This document shows, piece after piece, positions 1 to 8,889 of a DNA stretch of 51,195 nucleotides. The translations under genes and the position numbers were made by a program. Source of the DNA: UBA1765 sp045629945 (GTDB lineage Bacteria > Fibrobacterota > Fibrobacteria > Fibrobacterales > Fibrobacteraceae); assembly GCA_045629945.1 (NCBI GenBank), contig JAZQSE010000038.1:1-51195 (forward strand), written 5' to 3'. How positions within the stretch are numbered: position 1 is the first letter of the stretch; the number at the start of each line of letters is the position of its first letter. Below the pieces are notes generated by a model that was not told the DNA's origin, did not search any database, and saw only the letters and a list, made by a program, of their open reading frames with translations.

Positions 1-80
1 ACCCAACGACACCCCCCCCCCTTCTCGCGCGGGCGCCAGATTCTTGCAACTGATTTTTAATTTTTTTATTTAAAAGATTT

Positions 81-2258
81 TTAATACTTGGCTAAAATTT
101 TTGTAATCGTATTTTTATCAGTAGAAACTCTAATTCCGTAAACGCCCGCCCGTAAAGTGGAAACATCTAAAGAAAGCGTTCCACGATTTTCATTAAAGCG
201 CATCACTTCTTTATTATTCACATCAAAAATCCGGACACTACGAACAGAAGTTTCAGAAGCAATTTCAAGTTTATTCCCTACAAACTTTGCCTTTAAAAGC
301 TGAGCCATAGGCTTTGTCACCACACCCGATGAAATCTCAGAAATATCCCTTCCCTTTTCTTCAACATACTTAGAAATCAAATGAATATACTTTGTTTGAT
401 AACCAAGACTTGGCTCTGTTAATTGCCAAGAATTAATTGGCCATCCGGCATTGATATTCTTATACATTTTTGCTGAAGGTTCTGCAACAGGCCTTTCTGA
501 AGCATAGCACAACTGATTATTTGAAGCACTGCCACAACCCTTTACAGAATTATCGGCATCATATTTTGCACAACAATTATCCCAAGCATAACGATTATTC
601 GGTCCTCCAGAAACATAGCCAGGAGCAGGACCAAATTTCCCTTCACCTACATAATCCCATTTTGTGCCAACTTCAAACCATTTGTGATAAATCCGAGTTA
701 AAGATTTTTCTGCACCATAACGTGACATATTTGTCATATACACCTGTCCAAAGGGATTGACCCCATGAATGTAATGGATGTATTGTTGCGCTGCAGATTT
801 ATAGGTTTCTGCATCAATTCCAGAAATTCCTAATTCTGCTAATTTCCCATATAAAACACCATAAGAAGCTTTTGCAGAATTTGAACCCCAGTTATAATCT
901 CTTATGAAAGAACGATAACCATCAGAATTATAAGCGCCCATAAAATCACTGGACTTATTCATGAGTTTCACAATACGCGTTTCAATTTCTGATTTAATAT
1001 CCGCTTTCCCATCTTTGTAGGAATGATAGCGTAAAAACATTAAATGTTGCTCATAACGATATTGATCGCCCCAGCCATTCATTAAAGGGAATCGTGTGTA
1101 ATTCTCTTCGAAAATTTGCAGGTAAGAAGGATCTTCCGTTAATTCATACATTCTAAAGGAAGCTTCCACACGATTGAGAAGTCTTGCGCAATTAACGTCA
1201 TCTCCACTAGGGTCAATTTCTTGTTGCCCTGCTGCTAAACCAGCCGTGCCATGATCAGAGCTATTATTATAGAATAAGGAATCTTGGTGTACTTCTGCCC
1301 AAGTAAAAGCTCGAATAGCTGCATCTGCTAATTTTTCAGAGTATTCTTGTTTTTTGATAAGCTTTGCCACATAAGCACCAATGGCAAAGGCTTTTGCTGC
1401 AGAGTAAGTTGCCGTAGCATTAGGCGCTCCATAATAAGTCCGCCCTGTCGCCGCCGAAGGCGGCGACACCTGATCTTCTGCTATTACAGAAATAACAGAT
1501 CCATCTTCATTTTGCAAACGAAGCATGTGATCTAAGCCCCACTTCACCTCATCTAAAATATCAGGAATACCATTGCCAGATTCAGGAATATCATAGTCAT
1601 CTGTAAAAGCCTTTGGCCTTTCTAAATAAGCGCTCAATAAAGTTTCCACATAATTTCCATTCCAATCTGTGTACTTATTATAATCGCCAGCATCAAACCA
1701 GCCACCACTCACATCACGTTCTAAACTAGCATTTGTACTATCTAAAAAATACCTCGCCTTCGTATCTTGAGCGTGGTTCATTCCGTCTGCCCATTCTTCA
1801 AAAGCGTAAGCAGCATCTTTTTCCATTCCCACTCTTTGATAATACAACACTCTAAGAGCAGCCTTCAAAACATCGTTATAAATATCCTCTCTGATTTGGA
1901 AATTGAAAGATTTTTTTGAAGCATCAGAAGCATCTTGAATAAAATACGTTCCTGGAACTGTTATTGAAGAAAAATCAAACCACCAAATTTTATCACCAGA
2001 AATTGTATCCGTTTCGCCACCATTAAAAGCTGTAGGGGCCGAAGAAAAAACAACTTCTCCAGAGGCTGAATCTATAAGATTAATCACAGAGCCTGGGGTA
2101 TATGACAATAAAGAATCATAACCCTTTACAGGGTCACGCAAAACTGCAACCTTAGAATCTCCGGAACGATACCCAAACTGGTCTACTGTAATAAAAACAT
2201 CTTCTGCAAAAAGACTTGCTGAAACAAAAAGTGAACCTGCGATGAATTTTTTTATCAT
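81..2258 (-). CDS. Secreted glycoside hydrolase family 9 cellulase with C-terminal sorting-type domain
   Basis: 725-aa protein expected to cleave beta-1,4-glucan outside the cell. A signal peptide (MIKKFIAGSLFVSASLFA) is followed by an Ig-like cellulase N-domain (about residues 20-115) and an (alpha/alpha)6 GH9 domain. The DAGD motif near residue 188 carries the catalytic base. The IYHKWF region is equivalent to the His motif, and LTEPSLGY near residue 614 carries the likely acid Glu. The last 70 residues (IFDVNNKEV, then LRAGVYGIRV) resemble a type IX secretion or Fibrobacter sorting domain. The ATG at 2258 is chosen over an upstream GTG because AGAGGTG lies about 6 nt before it. The next gene upstream on the same strand encodes a pectate lyase-like protein. 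The family call is firm; cellulose as substrate is inferred. Confidence 0.93.
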   Translation of the reverse strand: MIKKFIAGSLFVSASLFAEDVFITVDQFGYRSGDSKVAVLRDPVKGYDSLLSYTPGSVINLIDSASGEVVFSSAPTAFNGGETDTISGDKIWWFDFSSITVPGTYFIQDASDASKKSFNFQIREDIYNDVLKAALRVLYYQRVGMEKDAAYAFEEWADGMNHAQDTKARYFLDSTNASLERDVSGGWFDAGDYNKYTDWNGNYVETLLSAYLERPKAFTDDYDIPESGNGIPDILDEVKWGLDHMLRLQNEDGSVISVIAEDQVSPPSAATGRTYYGAPNATATYSAAKAFAIGAYVAKLIKKQEYSEKLADAAIRAFTWAEVHQDSLFYNNSSDHGTAGLAAGQQEIDPSGDDVNCARLLNRVEASFRMYELTEDPSYLQIFEENYTRFPLMNGWGDQYRYEQHLMFLRYHSYKDGKADIKSEIETRIVKLMNKSSDFMGAYNSDGYRSFIRDYNWGSNSAKASYGVLYGKLAELGISGIDAETYKSAAQQYIHYIHGVNPFGQVYMTNMSRYGAEKSLTRIYHKWFEVGTKWDYVGEGKFGPAPGYVSGGPNNRYAWDNCCAKYDADNSVKGCGSASNNQLCYASERPVAEPSAKMYKNINAGWPINSWQLTEPSLGYQTKYIHLISKYVEEKGRDISEISSGVVTKPMAQLLKAKFVGNKLEIASETSVRSVRIFDVNNKEVMRFNENRGTLSLDVSTLRAGVYGIRVSTDKNTITKILAKY
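1447..1467. repeat. Perfect 9-bp GC-rich inverted repeat inside the GH9 gene
   Basis: GTCGCCGCC and GGCGGCGAC flank a 3-nt loop within an otherwise AT-rich coding region. On the coding strand it encodes part of SPPSAATG, a stretch that looks like an ordinary conserved GH9 segment, so the hairpin may be a codon-level coincidence. Confidence 0.6.
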
Positions 2259-2343
2259 ACACACCTCTATTTCTGATTTTTCAGAAAACTTATTTCACTA
2301 ATATAAACTCATTTTAAAATAAAGAATCTTACAATTAAATAAT

Positions 2344-2374
2344 ATTCCTCAAGAATTTTTACTTCTCGAGGAAT
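2344..2374 (-). terminator. Hairpin downstream of the PL9-like gene
   Basis: ATTCCTC pairs with GAGGAAT, with four further inner pairs (AGAA/TTCT) after one mismatch and a T-rich loop. It lies about 40 bp past the stop of the pectate lyase-like gene and about 85 bp before the GH9 start. The T-run after the stem is poor on the minus strand, so it may be an attenuator or an mRNA-end stabiliser and not a strong terminator. Confidence 0.5.
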
Positions 2375-2415
2375 AAATTTCATTCTTAAATAAAATTATG
2401 AATTAAATAAAAATA

Positions 2416-4107
2416 CTACTTGATATTTACCCTTTGTATGTTACGCCCATAGCGCAAAAGATATACACCTGATTTTTTGAACTTGCTTTGAATGGCCATT
2501 TCAACATTATCACGTAATTGCTCTGCCTGTAATGTACCTAAATAGCGCCCTTGCAAATCAAATACATCTGCCATACCAAACTTTTCAACCAAACCACCAA
2601 GATTTGTTAGCAACAAGTTTGTACCAGAAGAGCTACTAGATTCAACAAAAGAACTGCTTGATTTAGGCATTCCATATTCAAAAGCTCCTAAATCTGGAGC
2701 ACTACCAACAAAAGGCAAACCAACATCTTCACCTTTGTCAATCACTTGACTATTAGCCTTAAGTTTTAAAAAATCTACATCCGGCAAACTACCATTTGCG
2801 TTACGCGGGCCAAGCATACCAGGAATTGTGGAAAGATCTTGCCCTGTAACAGTCATACTTGGGTCATCTAAACTCACAAAATCATCGTCAGTCAAATTTA
2901 GCCCTAAATTCCAAGAGTTATTTTCTCCAGCCGGGCATTCTACAATATATTCAAGTTTTTCACCTGCCGAGCAAGTTCCAATTTGAGAAAGTTTATTCGG
3001 GTAAGCAATATTGTTTTTCAACACATGAGCGTCTTGCCCCATTAAAACCGTTATATTCGTTGTTGCCTTACCATCTGTGTCATAACTTCTACCAGGCATA
3101 GCAAAAGAACGATCTCCATTTTTGTAAGAAGTATTATTTAACCAAGTACTCCCAATACTTGAATAATTAGCATAAAAACCTGAAGCCACATTATTCCATG
3201 CAACACTATTCTTAATAATATGACGCCCTACGTTATTTCGACTAGGCCCCATCTTAAAACCATTACCATTTACATTGGGCGGTAAATTTGTTCCATATTC
3301 AATGTAGCCATTTCCCATCGCATAGCAATTTTCTACAACTACTGGGAATTCTTGAGCAAGCACATCCCAACCATCATCACTATTCCACCAAGCACGACAC
3401 CCAACAAATTTCGTTGTATCGCCATCTGTTTGATAATGTACGCCAAAACCATCGGCATTTTCACCATCACCTTGCCAACCAGTAGGGTCATAGTTATCAT
3501 GCGCATCACAATTCAAGAACAAATGGCCTCCACCGCCTGAAGCCCCATCGTGAACAAAAAATCCAGGACCAGCATTGTGGTGGCTATCTATGTGTTCTAA
3601 AAAAATATGCTTACTTCTATGAATAAAAATTCCAGAATTTGAATTGTGTTTCATAGGAGTATTACGAACGTCAAAACCTTTCAGATGCAAATATTTTGCA
3701 GCAATCACAATAGGTGAAGTTGTCATTGCGCCTTCTGGCGTACCATCTTTTTTATCATAACCTGCTGCAACAGGAAGGTTTGTAGCATCAAAAATAGGGC
3801 GTTCACCTGGATAAGCAAAATAATGAATACGGTTACTATCACTTTCGCCACTTGCCGTTAAAAGAATAGCGGCCGTCATCTCATACCCTTTATAAAAAAC
3901 GGTATCCTTTAAATCGTAAACACCGCCGCGAATCCACACCGTATCGCCCGCAGTCACCACATCGTTTGCTTTGTTGAGAGTAGCAAATGGTTTTTCTTTT
4001 GTCCCTGCATTGGAATCGCTACCATCGGTTGCGACATAATAAACAGAACTAAAAGCTTCAGTAGAAAACAAGACAAGCCCTAAAGCCCAAAAGAATTTTG
4101 CTTTCAT
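2416..4107 (-). CDS. Secreted right-handed beta-helix protein, PL9-type pectate lyase-like
   Basis: 563 aa. A signal peptide (MKAKFFWALGLVLFSTEAFS) is followed by the typical opening of secreted beta-helix lyases (YYVATDGSDSNAGT, later GDTVWIRGGVY). Two PL9 hallmarks are visible. WWNSDDGWDVL near residue 240 matches the Asp cluster that binds calcium. NGFKMG near residue 283 carries a Lys at the place of the PL9 catalytic base. A short Ser-rich linker leads to a C-terminal sorting-type domain (DVFDLQGRYLG, then GVYLLRYG). An in-frame ATG lies 45 nt further upstream, but the start at 4107 is preceded by GAGGTG and opens directly into the signal peptide. The likely role is cleavage of pectic polymers outside the cell; the substrate is inferred. 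Confidence 0.85.
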   Translation of the reverse strand: MKAKFFWALGLVLFSTEAFSSVYYVATDGSDSNAGTKEKPFATLNKANDVVTAGDTVWIRGGVYDLKDTVFYKGYEMTAAILLTASGESDSNRIHYFAYPGERPIFDATNLPVAAGYDKKDGTPEGAMTTSPIVIAAKYLHLKGFDVRNTPMKHNSNSGIFIHRSKHIFLEHIDSHHNAGPGFFVHDGASGGGGHLFLNCDAHDNYDPTGWQGDGENADGFGVHYQTDGDTTKFVGCRAWWNSDDGWDVLAQEFPVVVENCYAMGNGYIEYGTNLPPNVNGNGFKMGPSRNNVGRHIIKNSVAWNNVASGFYANYSSIGSTWLNNTSYKNGDRSFAMPGRSYDTDGKATTNITVLMGQDAHVLKNNIAYPNKLSQIGTCSAGEKLEYIVECPAGENNSWNLGLNLTDDDFVSLDDPSMTVTGQDLSTIPGMLGPRNANGSLPDVDFLKLKANSQVIDKGEDVGLPFVGSAPDLGAFEYGMPKSSSSFVESSSSSGTNLLLTNLGGLVEKFGMADVFDLQGRYLGTLQAEQLRDNVEMAIQSKFKKSGVYLLRYGRNIQRVNIK

Positions 4108-4131
4108 GTACACCTCAAAAACATTACTTGT

Positions 4132-4137
4132 AATATA
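4132..4137 (-). promoter_or_regulatory. Candidate -10 box (TATATT) for the PL9-like gene
   Basis: Read on the minus strand, TATATT lies 24 nt before the chosen start. The same hexamer recurs upstream of other genes in this window. No good -35 match is visible. Confidence 0.4.
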
Positions 4138-4254
4138 TTCTGTTTTTGGCAATAGTGAAAACAGAACTGAATGAAAATGTTTACTTAAAAGAAATTACTA
4201 GAGAAAACAACCCGACAATTTATTATTTTCGAAAGGATAAGCTTTTAATATTTT

Positions 4255-4278
4255 GAAACACTGTTTCCTAGTAGGAAA
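4255..4278. promoter_or_regulatory. Overlapping palindromes in the divergent intergenic region (possible operator)
   Basis: GAAAC-ACT-GTTTC (4255-4267) overlaps TTTCCTA-G-TAGGAAA (4264-4278). Both have perfect arms. They lie about 45 bp before the start of the DUF4832 lipoprotein gene and about 150 bp from the divergent PL9-like gene. This suits a regulator site controlling one or both, but no regulator is encoded nearby. Confidence 0.4.
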
Positions 4279-4322
4279 TTTTAATTTATTTTAAATCGCA
4301 GAATTCAACAAAAGGGTCTAAA

Positions 4323-5972
4323 ATGAAACACTTAACTTTGGCAGGAATGTTAGCAGCATTTGGCATTATGTTTATCGCATGTGGTGATAGCGAAAGTTCA
4401 GCAAATTCCATTAGCGGCGAAAACAATGACTTAGTTGAAGACTCATTAAGCTCTTCTGAAATTTCATTAAGTAGCTCTTTATTTAGCAGTTCTTCTGTAA
4501 ACATCCCAGAAGATTCCGAAGCAGATTTAAGTTCTTCATCTCTAAACGGTTCTTCAAGTTCCATTGACGAAATTTTTGATACCACAAAAATCATTTACAC
4601 CTTAAAACCTTTTAACGGCCCTCTTTCTAACCCTCATAAAGGATTTACCGTTCCTGTAGGCGGCACCTGGGTATTTGTGCCTGAATTTGAATATGGTCCT
4701 TATGGCTCTTTAAACAACAAAGCTTGGGATTTAATTTCCTATGGGTCCGGGCACCAACAATGGAACAAACTAAACCCTGAAAAAGGCGTTTACGATTGGA
4801 GCGAATTAGATGCTTTAATAAATGCCCTAGCAGAACACAACATGGGCTATGCTCTCCGCGTACTCCCTTACTCTCCATCATTCATCAAGGATAACAACAC
4901 TCCAGAAGAAAATTACGATTGGACACCAAAATACGTTTATGAAATGGGAGCAAAAAAAATCACAGCCACCTATAAAAACAATGGAGCCACTGCAGTTGTA
5001 CCTGTTTGGGACGATCCAATTTATTTACAAGCCGCCAAAGATTTTGCAACAGCACTTGCAGCAAAGTATGATGGCGACCCTCGAATTGAATATATAGATA
5101 TTCGTTCCTTTGGAGAATGGGGTGAATGGCACGCTTCACATTTAGAAGGTAGCGAAGTTCCTTCAGAAAAAATCCAAATGGAAATGTTAGAACATTACGC
5201 CTCTGTCTTTAAAAAAACATTACTTGTATTACCTTCTAATGGCGCAGGCGATGTCTATACATACGCCCTTAGCCTTGGAATTACAAAACGCGACGATGGC
5301 CTTATAGCAATACCTGGCAGGCCTGATTCTTTAGTGCGAGCCTATAAAGCAAATCTCCCCACAATAGCTGAAAACCATGCAAGTTATGCCACAATGTTAG
5401 AATACACTGATGTTATTCCTGGCGGCTACCTAAAATGGACTAGAGAACGTTGGGTAGATGCAATCACCACAGCGCATTTAACTTATTACGTACTAGACCA
5501 AGACAATGACGCAGGCTACAGATTCTACAATGAAAACAAAGCTCTGGCAGATTCCATGTCAAAAGTAATTGGTTATAATTTTAGAATTTCTAACGCAGAA
5601 TTTTTAACAATTACAGATTCAAAAAACGCCACCAACACACTGAACATAAAAGTAAAAAATACCGGTGTAGCTCCTTGCTTCTTTGATATTTACATAGTCG
5701 CCGAATTCGTTAACAATTCAGGAAATACCATTGAACAATTAGGAGAAACCATTGAAATAAAAAAAGGAACCTTCAAAGACGAAATGGAAAAAGAATTCTC
5801 CTTTTCCTCTGCTATTCCTGCAAGACAAACAAACGTAGCCCAAATGCCTGGAGTTTTTCTCGCCCTTTCCATTTATGAAAGTGAAGATGCATTTAAAGAA
5901 GGAAAAAATCCAACCGTTCGCTTTGATAACGATGGCATTTTAGAAAACAAAAAGTTATTGCTGAAACAGTAA
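4323..5972 (+). CDS. DUF4832-type TIM-barrel lipoprotein, putative glycan-active enzyme
   Basis: 549 aa. The N-terminus is a lipoprotein signal with lipobox FIACG, then a low-complexity Ser-rich stalk (about residues 25-85) typical of surface lipoproteins in this group. The body reads like DUF4832/DUF4874 proteins: an N-terminal barrel resembling GH42/GH5 (GHQQWNKLNPEKGVYDWSEL, RSFGEWGEWH with a candidate acid Glu) and a C-terminal beta domain (NIKVKNTGVAPCF). The start is supported by AAAGGG about 7 nt upstream. It is divergent from the PL9-like and GH9 genes and may process or bind the same plant polymers. The catalytic function is not established for this family, so this is a domain-level call. 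Confidence 0.75.
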   Translation: MKHLTLAGMLAAFGIMFIACGDSESSANSISGENNDLVEDSLSSSEISLSSSLFSSSSVNIPEDSEADLSSSSLNGSSSSIDEIFDTTKIIYTLKPFNGPLSNPHKGFTVPVGGTWVFVPEFEYGPYGSLNNKAWDLISYGSGHQQWNKLNPEKGVYDWSELDALINALAEHNMGYALRVLPYSPSFIKDNNTPEENYDWTPKYVYEMGAKKITATYKNNGATAVVPVWDDPIYLQAAKDFATALAAKYDGDPRIEYIDIRSFGEWGEWHASHLEGSEVPSEKIQMEMLEHYASVFKKTLLVLPSNGAGDVYTYALSLGITKRDDGLIAIPGRPDSLVRAYKANLPTIAENHASYATMLEYTDVIPGGYLKWTRERWVDAITTAHLTYYVLDQDNDAGYRFYNENKALADSMSKVIGYNFRISNAEFLTITDSKNATNTLNIKVKNTGVAPCFFDIYIVAEFVNNSGNTIEQLGETIEIKKGTFKDEMEKEFSFSSAIPARQTNVAQMPGVFLALSIYESEDAFKEGKNPTVRFDNDGILENKKLLLKQ

Positions 5973-6039
5973 TCATTTCTTTTTTGAATTTTAGCATTGT
6001 TTTATAGATAACGTCTATTTTTTAATTAAGAAAAAACTT

Positions 6040-6067
6040 AAAAAGCTTTCTTATGAAGGCTTTTTTC
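6040..6067 (+). terminator. Rho-independent terminator after the DUF4832 gene
   Basis: AAAAAGCTTTC and GAAGGCTTTTT form an 11-bp stem with a TTAT loop and a run of T. It lies between the lipoprotein gene and the hydrolase gene, so the two are probably separate transcripts. Confidence 0.7.
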
Positions 6068-6080
6068 TAATTTTTTATTT

Positions 6081-7145
6081 GTGAAAGTTATAACAACACT
6101 TGCTATTTTAGTTTCGCTTGTATTTGTTTCAAATTTACAAGCTCAAAAAACAGACCCTTTCTTGGGCAAACCTTTCTTTGTTAAAACATTTACTGCAGGA
6201 GATAGTGCGCAATACAAGGCAACTCTTGTGCATTACGATGCAACACTTGCATCTGTGAAAACAGATAGCGCAAAGCAAGCTGATTCGATATTAGCCCAAC
6301 AACCAGCAGATATTCGAAAAGCAGCAGTGCTTTACATTCATGGATTTAACGATTATTTTTTTCAACGTGATTTAGCAGAAAAAATGGATTCTCTTCGTTA
6401 TGAATTCTACGCTATTGATTTACATAAATACGGGCGTTCATACCGCGAAGGAGAAACCATCGGCGAACTCCGCGACATTGCAGAGTATTACGCTGAAATA
6501 GATTCCGCTATTGCGTTTATTCGGCGTGCTAAAGGCGATTCCATAAAACTCGTATTACTTGGGCATAGTACTGGTGGGCTCATTGCATGCCTTTATGCCG
6601 CAGACCATAAAAAAGCAAATATTGCAGCGATTGTATTAAACAGCCCTTTTTTAGAAATGAATTACCCCTGGCCCGTTCGTCGTTTAGCTATTCCTGTTCT
6701 TTCAAAGGTTGGCGCTTTCTTTCCAGACTTAGGAATTCCGCGCGGGCATAACGAAAACTACGATAAAAGTCTTTTAAAAACGGATTTTGGTGAGTGGGAA
6801 TACAATCCTAAATTAAAAGTTCGTGGTAGTATTCCGATAGATTTCGGTTGGCTACATGCAATTCATACGGGGCATGTTCGCGTTCAAGAAGGTTTAAACC
6901 TTACAATTCCTATACTGGTAATGCATAGCAGTTGTAGTTTCCGCGACGATGACTGGAGCGAAGAATATACTCGTTGTGATGGCGTTTTAAACGTGGAACA
7001 TATCCGCGAATTTGGTCCAAAACTCGGCTCAAATGTACAACTCAAGGAAATTGAAAACGGGCTCCACGACCTTTTCCTTTCGCGTAAACCTGCTCGTGAC
7101 AACGCCTACAAAGCCATGTTTCAATTCTTAGATAATAGTTTTTAG
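6081..7145 (+). CDS. Secreted alpha/beta hydrolase, monoacylglycerol lipase / S33 peptidase-like
   Basis: 354 aa with a GTG start. A signal peptide (MKVITTLAILVSLVFVSNLQA) indicates export to the periplasm or beyond. The nucleophile elbow is GHSTGG with Ser at about residue 163. The oxyanion region is YIHGFNDYF, and a late ENGLHDLFL supplies the catalytic His. The Asp probably lies in the SFRDDDWSEEY segment. This set fits the serine aminopeptidase S33 / lysophospholipase branch. The substrate is unknown; an esterase on lipids or acetylated sugars is possible given the neighbouring polysaccharide enzymes. The start sits just after a terminator with no clear ribosome binding site, so it is less certain than the gene itself. 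Confidence 0.8.
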   Translation: MKVITTLAILVSLVFVSNLQAQKTDPFLGKPFFVKTFTAGDSAQYKATLVHYDATLASVKTDSAKQADSILAQQPADIRKAAVLYIHGFNDYFFQRDLAEKMDSLRYEFYAIDLHKYGRSYREGETIGELRDIAEYYAEIDSAIAFIRRAKGDSIKLVLLGHSTGGLIACLYAADHKKANIAAIVLNSPFLEMNYPWPVRRLAIPVLSKVGAFFPDLGIPRGHNENYDKSLLKTDFGEWEYNPKLKVRGSIPIDFGWLHAIHTGHVRVQEGLNLTIPILVMHSSCSFRDDDWSEEYTRCDGVLNVEHIREFGPKLGSNVQLKEIENGLHDLFLSRKPARDNAYKAMFQFLDNSF

Positions 7146-7224
7146 AAACTTATAAACCGAAAATTTTTATGCATTGATGAACCGGCATAAAGCCATATTC
7201 CGAAAGCATTTTGTCAGTCATCTT

Positions 7225-8202
7225 TCAACGATTCGTTATCGGATACATTTTGAGAATATAGCGAGTTTTTGTCCCCACATCGCCAAACTTTTTCCGGTAA
7301 CTCCTACGAATACCTAGTTCCACAGGAAGCATAGCCACAGCCTGTAACCAGGCCTTCAATAGTGCGCAGCAAATAGAGACTTTCGAGAGTTTTTTCCCAT
7401 CGCCAGATTGCCCCGGTACACCACCTTTTGCCATATTCAAGTAGCGCACAAACCCACGGAAAGGCAACTTCAGCACATCGATCATAGGCAACAGGCGAAT
7501 TGCAGTACGCAAACGATTCCTTTCGGAATAGAAAAGTTTGAGTGGAGAGTAACGCACTGTCGTCATAGAACGTTCATGGTAAACCTTCGCTTCTGGGCAA
7601 AAAATCGTTTTGAATCCGGCAAGGTTATGACGGAAATACCATTCCGTTTCTTCAAAAAATAAGAAAAAACTCGCATCCATTTTGCCAGTAGCAGAAGCCG
7701 CCTCTTTGCGAAAACTCATCACCGCACCATAGCAGCCAAAAACTTCCTTCTCACGTACATCGGCATCAGCTATATTCAGCCCACTCGCTTCATTTTTTGC
7801 AAAAAGGTCTCTGCCAAATTGTACACCGACTGCATTCACAACTCCACTCTTTTCCATCACGAGACTAGCTACCGACCCCGCTTCCGGATGGCGTTCAAAA
7901 CACGCAAGCAGATTCCTTGCCCAAGCTGGGTCAAACTCTAAATCCATATTACAAAGCACCTGGATTTCAGAATCCATATTATCCAGAAGTCCATTGCAAG
8001 CCCCTGCATACCCCAAGTTTTTATCACTTTCAATAATCTTGCATTCCAGTCCCAGTTCTTTCAAACGTTGAATCGAATTGTCTGCAGAGGCATTGTCAAA
8101 CACAAAAATACGCACCGGTTCGGTTTGTGCTAAGAGGCTTTTGACACAGATAGATAATTCTTCACCGCCATTATAGTTAATTATGCCGACATCTATATTC
8201 AT
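7225..8202 (-). CDS. Glycosyltransferase family 2, rhamnosyltransferase-like
   Basis: 325 aa, cytoplasmic. It begins with the GT-A fold opening VGIINYNGGEELSICVKSLL. NLGYAGACNGLL and a DLEFDP segment follow, typical of WbbL-like GT2 enzymes that add sugars to surface glycans. FFEETEWYFRH in the middle is the usual second conserved block. It stands alone, convergent with the hydrolase gene, next to the accessory island. The acceptor is unknown. Confidence 0.88.
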   Translation of the reverse strand: MNIDVGIINYNGGEELSICVKSLLAQTEPVRIFVFDNASADNSIQRLKELGLECKIIESDKNLGYAGACNGLLDNMDSEIQVLCNMDLEFDPAWARNLLACFERHPEAGSVASLVMEKSGVVNAVGVQFGRDLFAKNEASGLNIADADVREKEVFGCYGAVMSFRKEAASATGKMDASFFLFFEETEWYFRHNLAGFKTIFCPEAKVYHERSMTTVRYSPLKLFYSERNRLRTAIRLLPMIDVLKLPFRGFVRYLNMAKGGVPGQSGDGKKLSKVSICCALLKAWLQAVAMLPVELGIRRSYRKKFGDVGTKTRYILKMYPITNR

Positions 8203-8236
8203 AACAATCCAACAGAAAGGAACCAGAAATTCCTTT

Positions 8237-8242
8237 AAATAT
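8237..8242 (-). promoter_or_regulatory. Candidate -10 box for the GT2 gene
   Basis: On the minus strand, TTTAATCTATATT lies about 35 nt before the start. The same TTTAA(A)TCTATATT string appears before wzt and before the CBM9-like gene. Confidence 0.45.
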
Positions 8243-8393
8243 AGATTAAACCGCTAGCAAAATATTATAGCCCATACAGATGAACTCAATTTTCCACACA
8301 AAGAAACAGTGCTAGTTAATGCAATTTTTTTCTATTCAACTATGCTTTTTTGGAACCCGTCGATAATTTTCCAATAAATTTTATCTTGGCAGT

Positions 8394-8474
8394 ATGGATG
8401 AAATGGATCTGCGATTGCCTATCTTTATATTGTTAGAGAGGCTATATTCAAAAAAAAACACACTAGAGCAATAA
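8394..8474 (+). other. Possible 26-codon gene remnant in the 8203-8530 gap
   Basis: An open frame encodes MDEMDLRLPIFILLERLYSK and six more residues before TAA. The pattern (charged start, LPxxxLLxxLY) resembles the first helix of WYL-type HTH regulators, so it may be the stump of a lost regulator gene. It is too short to be sure. The rest of the 328-bp gap shows nothing beyond AT-rich DNA. Confidence 0.2.
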
Positions 8475-8530
8475 ATGACGATATTTGTCACATACAAAAG
8501 ATAATTTTAAAAATCCAGTAGGAATCGAAT

Positions 8531-8889
8531 ATGAAAAAGACAGAAATAACATTCGTTAGGGATATGGAGAGCCCAAAAATCAGCTCCATGTTAATGTCTG
8601 ATATAACCTTCGTAAACTTTGAAAAGCGTCGCTATATCAACGAAAGTCCGATAAACGTACAGGAACTTGATTTCCTGTATAAGGAAGGTTACAGAGCCAT
8701 TGATACGGCAATTGCAGATACAATCATGCGGCTTAATAGCATTGTAGGGTGCAAGACTCGTTTTTGCTGTTCTGGGCACCCCGGCAAGAAGAACTGCTAG
8801 AAATGCTTAGTGGTGTAATATCTGAAGAACAGATTGAAGATTTGTTGATTCAGTTAAGTCCGATGAGAAAAAAATTTCACGCCTTGTAA
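8531..8889 (+). pseudogene. Frameshifted small gene of unknown function
   Basis: The first frame encodes 89 residues (8531-8800) ending in TRFCCSGHPGKKNC. Just before that stop, another frame opens at about 8788 as QEELLEMLSGVISEEQ and runs to TAA at 8887-8889. The two halves read as one ~118-residue protein broken by an indel near 8785-8800. A preceding AGGAATCG could serve as ribosome binding site. The Cys-rich FCCSGHP segment recalls small phage or defence-associated proteins, but I do not recognise the family. The 3' end overlaps the end of the convergent hsdR gene by 13 bp. A sequencing error or programmed shift cannot be excluded. Confidence 0.5.
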
